DNA of 64,000 bases from Micromonospora_G sp040676775 (lineage in GTDB: Bacteria > Actinomycetota > Actinomycetes > Mycobacteriales > Micromonosporaceae): positions 62,001 through 126,000 of the forward strand of contig NZ_JBFAPP010000001.1 in the NCBI RefSeq assembly GCF_040676775.1, given 5' to 3'. The notes below the pieces were generated by a model, which saw only the letters and a list, made by a program, of their open reading frames with translations, had not been told where the DNA came from and did not search any database. The position numbers and the translations under genes were made by a program. Shown here one piece after another: positions 62,859-64,000 of the stretch. Positions within the stretch are counted from its first letter, which is position 1. Each line of letters begins with the position of its first letter.

Positions 62859-64000
62859 TCACGACTGCTGGTCGAAGAGCGTACTGACGGCGGTGTCGGT
62901 GAGCGCGCCCTGGTACAGCGCCAGATCGTCGAGGCCGCCGTGCAGCCACTCCACCGGACCGGCCGGAGTGGTCGCCCGGCCCACCAGCAGGGGGCCCGAC
63001 GCCTGCCATGGCTTCCACGCCGGGTTCAGCCCGACCGTCTGGGCGAGCGCGCCGTCCACGTACAGACGAGCCTGGGACCGGGTGGCGTCGAGTACGCCGA
63101 CCAGGTGGTGCCAGCCGGTCGGATCCAGCGCGGGTGTGACCGCGTACGTGGTCTTCGTGTCCTTCGGACCGTTGGCGTTCGCCCGGACCTTGAACACCCA
63201 CTCCCCGCCGTTGTCCGGCCGGTACGCCACCTGGAAGGCGCTGAAGCCGGTCGAGTCCTGCGACACCAGCGTCTGCGCGCCCTGCACCTGGTCGAGCTGA
63301 CTCCACACCGACACCGAGTACGACTGATCGGTACGCAGCACCGGCCCGTCCTGCCAGACCGGGTTGCCCTCGTCGCCGACGTTGCTCTGCGACCGGCCGT
63401 ACTCCTGTGTCGCCAGACCGTAGTACGGGTCGGAAGGGTCGTCGATCCAGTGCACGCCGTCCAACCGCAGTCCAGCGTCACCGTCGCGCCCGAAGTCGAC
63501 GGAACTGCCCTGGGTCAGCTTGAGGCGTCGCCCGAACTGGCCGTCCTCCGGTGCGCCGCAGAAGATGGGATCGCTGCCCTCCTCGTAACAGGACCGCGCA
63601 CGCGAGAAGCCCCACGTTCCCACCATGACCGGCCGGAGCAGGCCCGGCTCGTCCACACCGCCCGAGTTGGGGTCCGACGCACGCTGACCGAAGAAGTCAG
63701 CGTCGGTGAGGGCACGGTCGTACACCACCACGTCGGCGACGTTTCCCTGCCACCAGGCCGCATCCGAGCGGCCGAGCCGAACCTCACCCTGCGGGTCCTG
63801 GAATCCGACGGCGTTGGTGGCCGTTCCCTCGAGGATGCCGTTCACATAGAGCTTGAGGGTCCGGTCGGCGGTGTCGTAGACCGTTGCCAGGTGGGTCCAC
63901 AGGCCCACCTTCGGGACCGACACGGACCGCGCCTTCGCCCACTTGACCCTCGGGGCAGCGGCCTTGGACGGCATCTGTACGGACCACCGGTTGATGTCCG
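62859..64000 (-). CDS. LamG-domain (jellyroll) protein, 3' part only
   Basis: The frame is open to the window edge, so this is the C-terminal 380 residues of a larger protein. Two concanavalin-A-like LamG domains are visible. The first has GLWTHLATVYDTADRTLKLYVNGILEG and DVVVYDRALTDADF. The second has SYSVSVWSQLD, GWHHLVGVLDATRSQARLYVDG and DDLALYQGALTD. A Cys-containing linker (SCYEEGSDPIFCG) lies between them. Such tandem LamG proteins of actinomycetes are large, secreted and sometimes fused to RHS repeats; only the end is seen here. Confidence 0.85.
   Translation of the reverse strand, partial: DINRWSVQMPSKAAAPRVKWAKARSVSVPKVGLWTHLATVYDTADRTLKLYVNGILEGTATNAVGFQDPQGEVRLGRSDAAWWQGNVADVVVYDRALTDADFFGQRASDPNSGGVDEPGLLRPVMVGTWGFSRARSCYEEGSDPIFCGAPEDGQFGRRLKLTQGSSVDFGRDGDAGLRLDGVHWIDDPSDPYYGLATQEYGRSQSNVGDEGNPVWQDGPVLRTDQSYSVSVWSQLDQVQGAQTLVSQDSTGFSAFQVAYRPDNGGEWVFKVRANANGPKDTKTTYAVTPALDPTGWHHLVGVLDATRSQARLYVDGALAQTVGLNPAWKPWQASGPLLVGRATTPAGPVEWLHGGLDDLALYQGALTDTAVSTLFDQQS

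Overview
The window is high-GC (roughly 70%) actinobacterial DNA. Strong G/C preference at third codon positions, many GTG and TTG starts, ATGA/GTGA stop-start overlaps, an Lsr2 nucleoid protein, a fused CobI-CobJ and a glycosylated terpenoid-type gene cluster together suggest a filamentous actinomycete, most likely Micromonosporaceae. That placement is an inference from style and gene content, not from a marker gene. I saw no rRNA, tRNA, CRISPR array, insertion sequence or phage module.

Layout. 1-9.0 kb: the end of a TerC-family protein, gnd, a secreted TNT-domain protein, a membrane PAS protein, a small membrane/coiled-coil protein and a SulP-STAS-carbonic anhydrase fusion followed by an 18-bp tandem repeat. 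9.0-18.1 kb: an AsnC-type ligand-binding protein (with an internal 99-bp duplication) coupled to a LysA-like decarboxylase, two GT2 glycosyltransferases, an RCK/channel-like protein, a divergent HxlR/NmrA pair and a GNAT. 18.3-24.9 kb: serA coupled to a D-2-hydroxyglutarate-dehydrogenase-like gene, a frameshifted histidine phosphatase, several small enzymes, a secreted beta-helix protein and a broken DUF4184 gene. 24.9-35.9 kb: a carbohydrate locus with a GH1 beta-glucosidase, a complete Opp-type ABC importer, a LacI regulator and a secreted GH30-ricin glycosidase. 36-42.6 kb: lsr2, a decayed FAD-enzyme remnant, HAD hydrolase, PPTase plus metallophosphoesterase, a (2Fe-2S) protein, a divergent TetR/SDR pair with a three-operator array, and a TauD-family dioxygenase.

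42.8-54.5 kb is the most interesting part: a compact operon-like biosynthetic cluster. It encodes a polyprenyl diphosphate synthase, a UbiA-superfamily membrane enzyme, a squalene-hopene-cyclase-fold protein in which the DXDD acid motif is replaced by VTLE, a flavoenzyme with a squalene-epoxidase-like GELLQP motif, an HisC-like aminotransferase, a GT2 and a GT1 glycosyltransferase and a P450. A further GT1 lies just upstream. Most gene pairs overlap or abut, so the cluster is probably one transcript ending at a strong terminator at 54525-54559. The likely product is a glycosylated, possibly nitrogen-bearing terpenoid or meroterpenoid; structure and novelty are not provable from sequence alone.

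54.6-62.1 kb is a cobalamin locus. cobN lies on the minus strand behind a clear cobalamin riboswitch and a 10-codon leader ORF that overlaps cobN. cobG-cobH-cobIJ lie on the plus strand, and cobG appears to be leaderless. The window closes with a small helical-repeat protein and the 3' part of a large LamG-domain protein that runs off the end.
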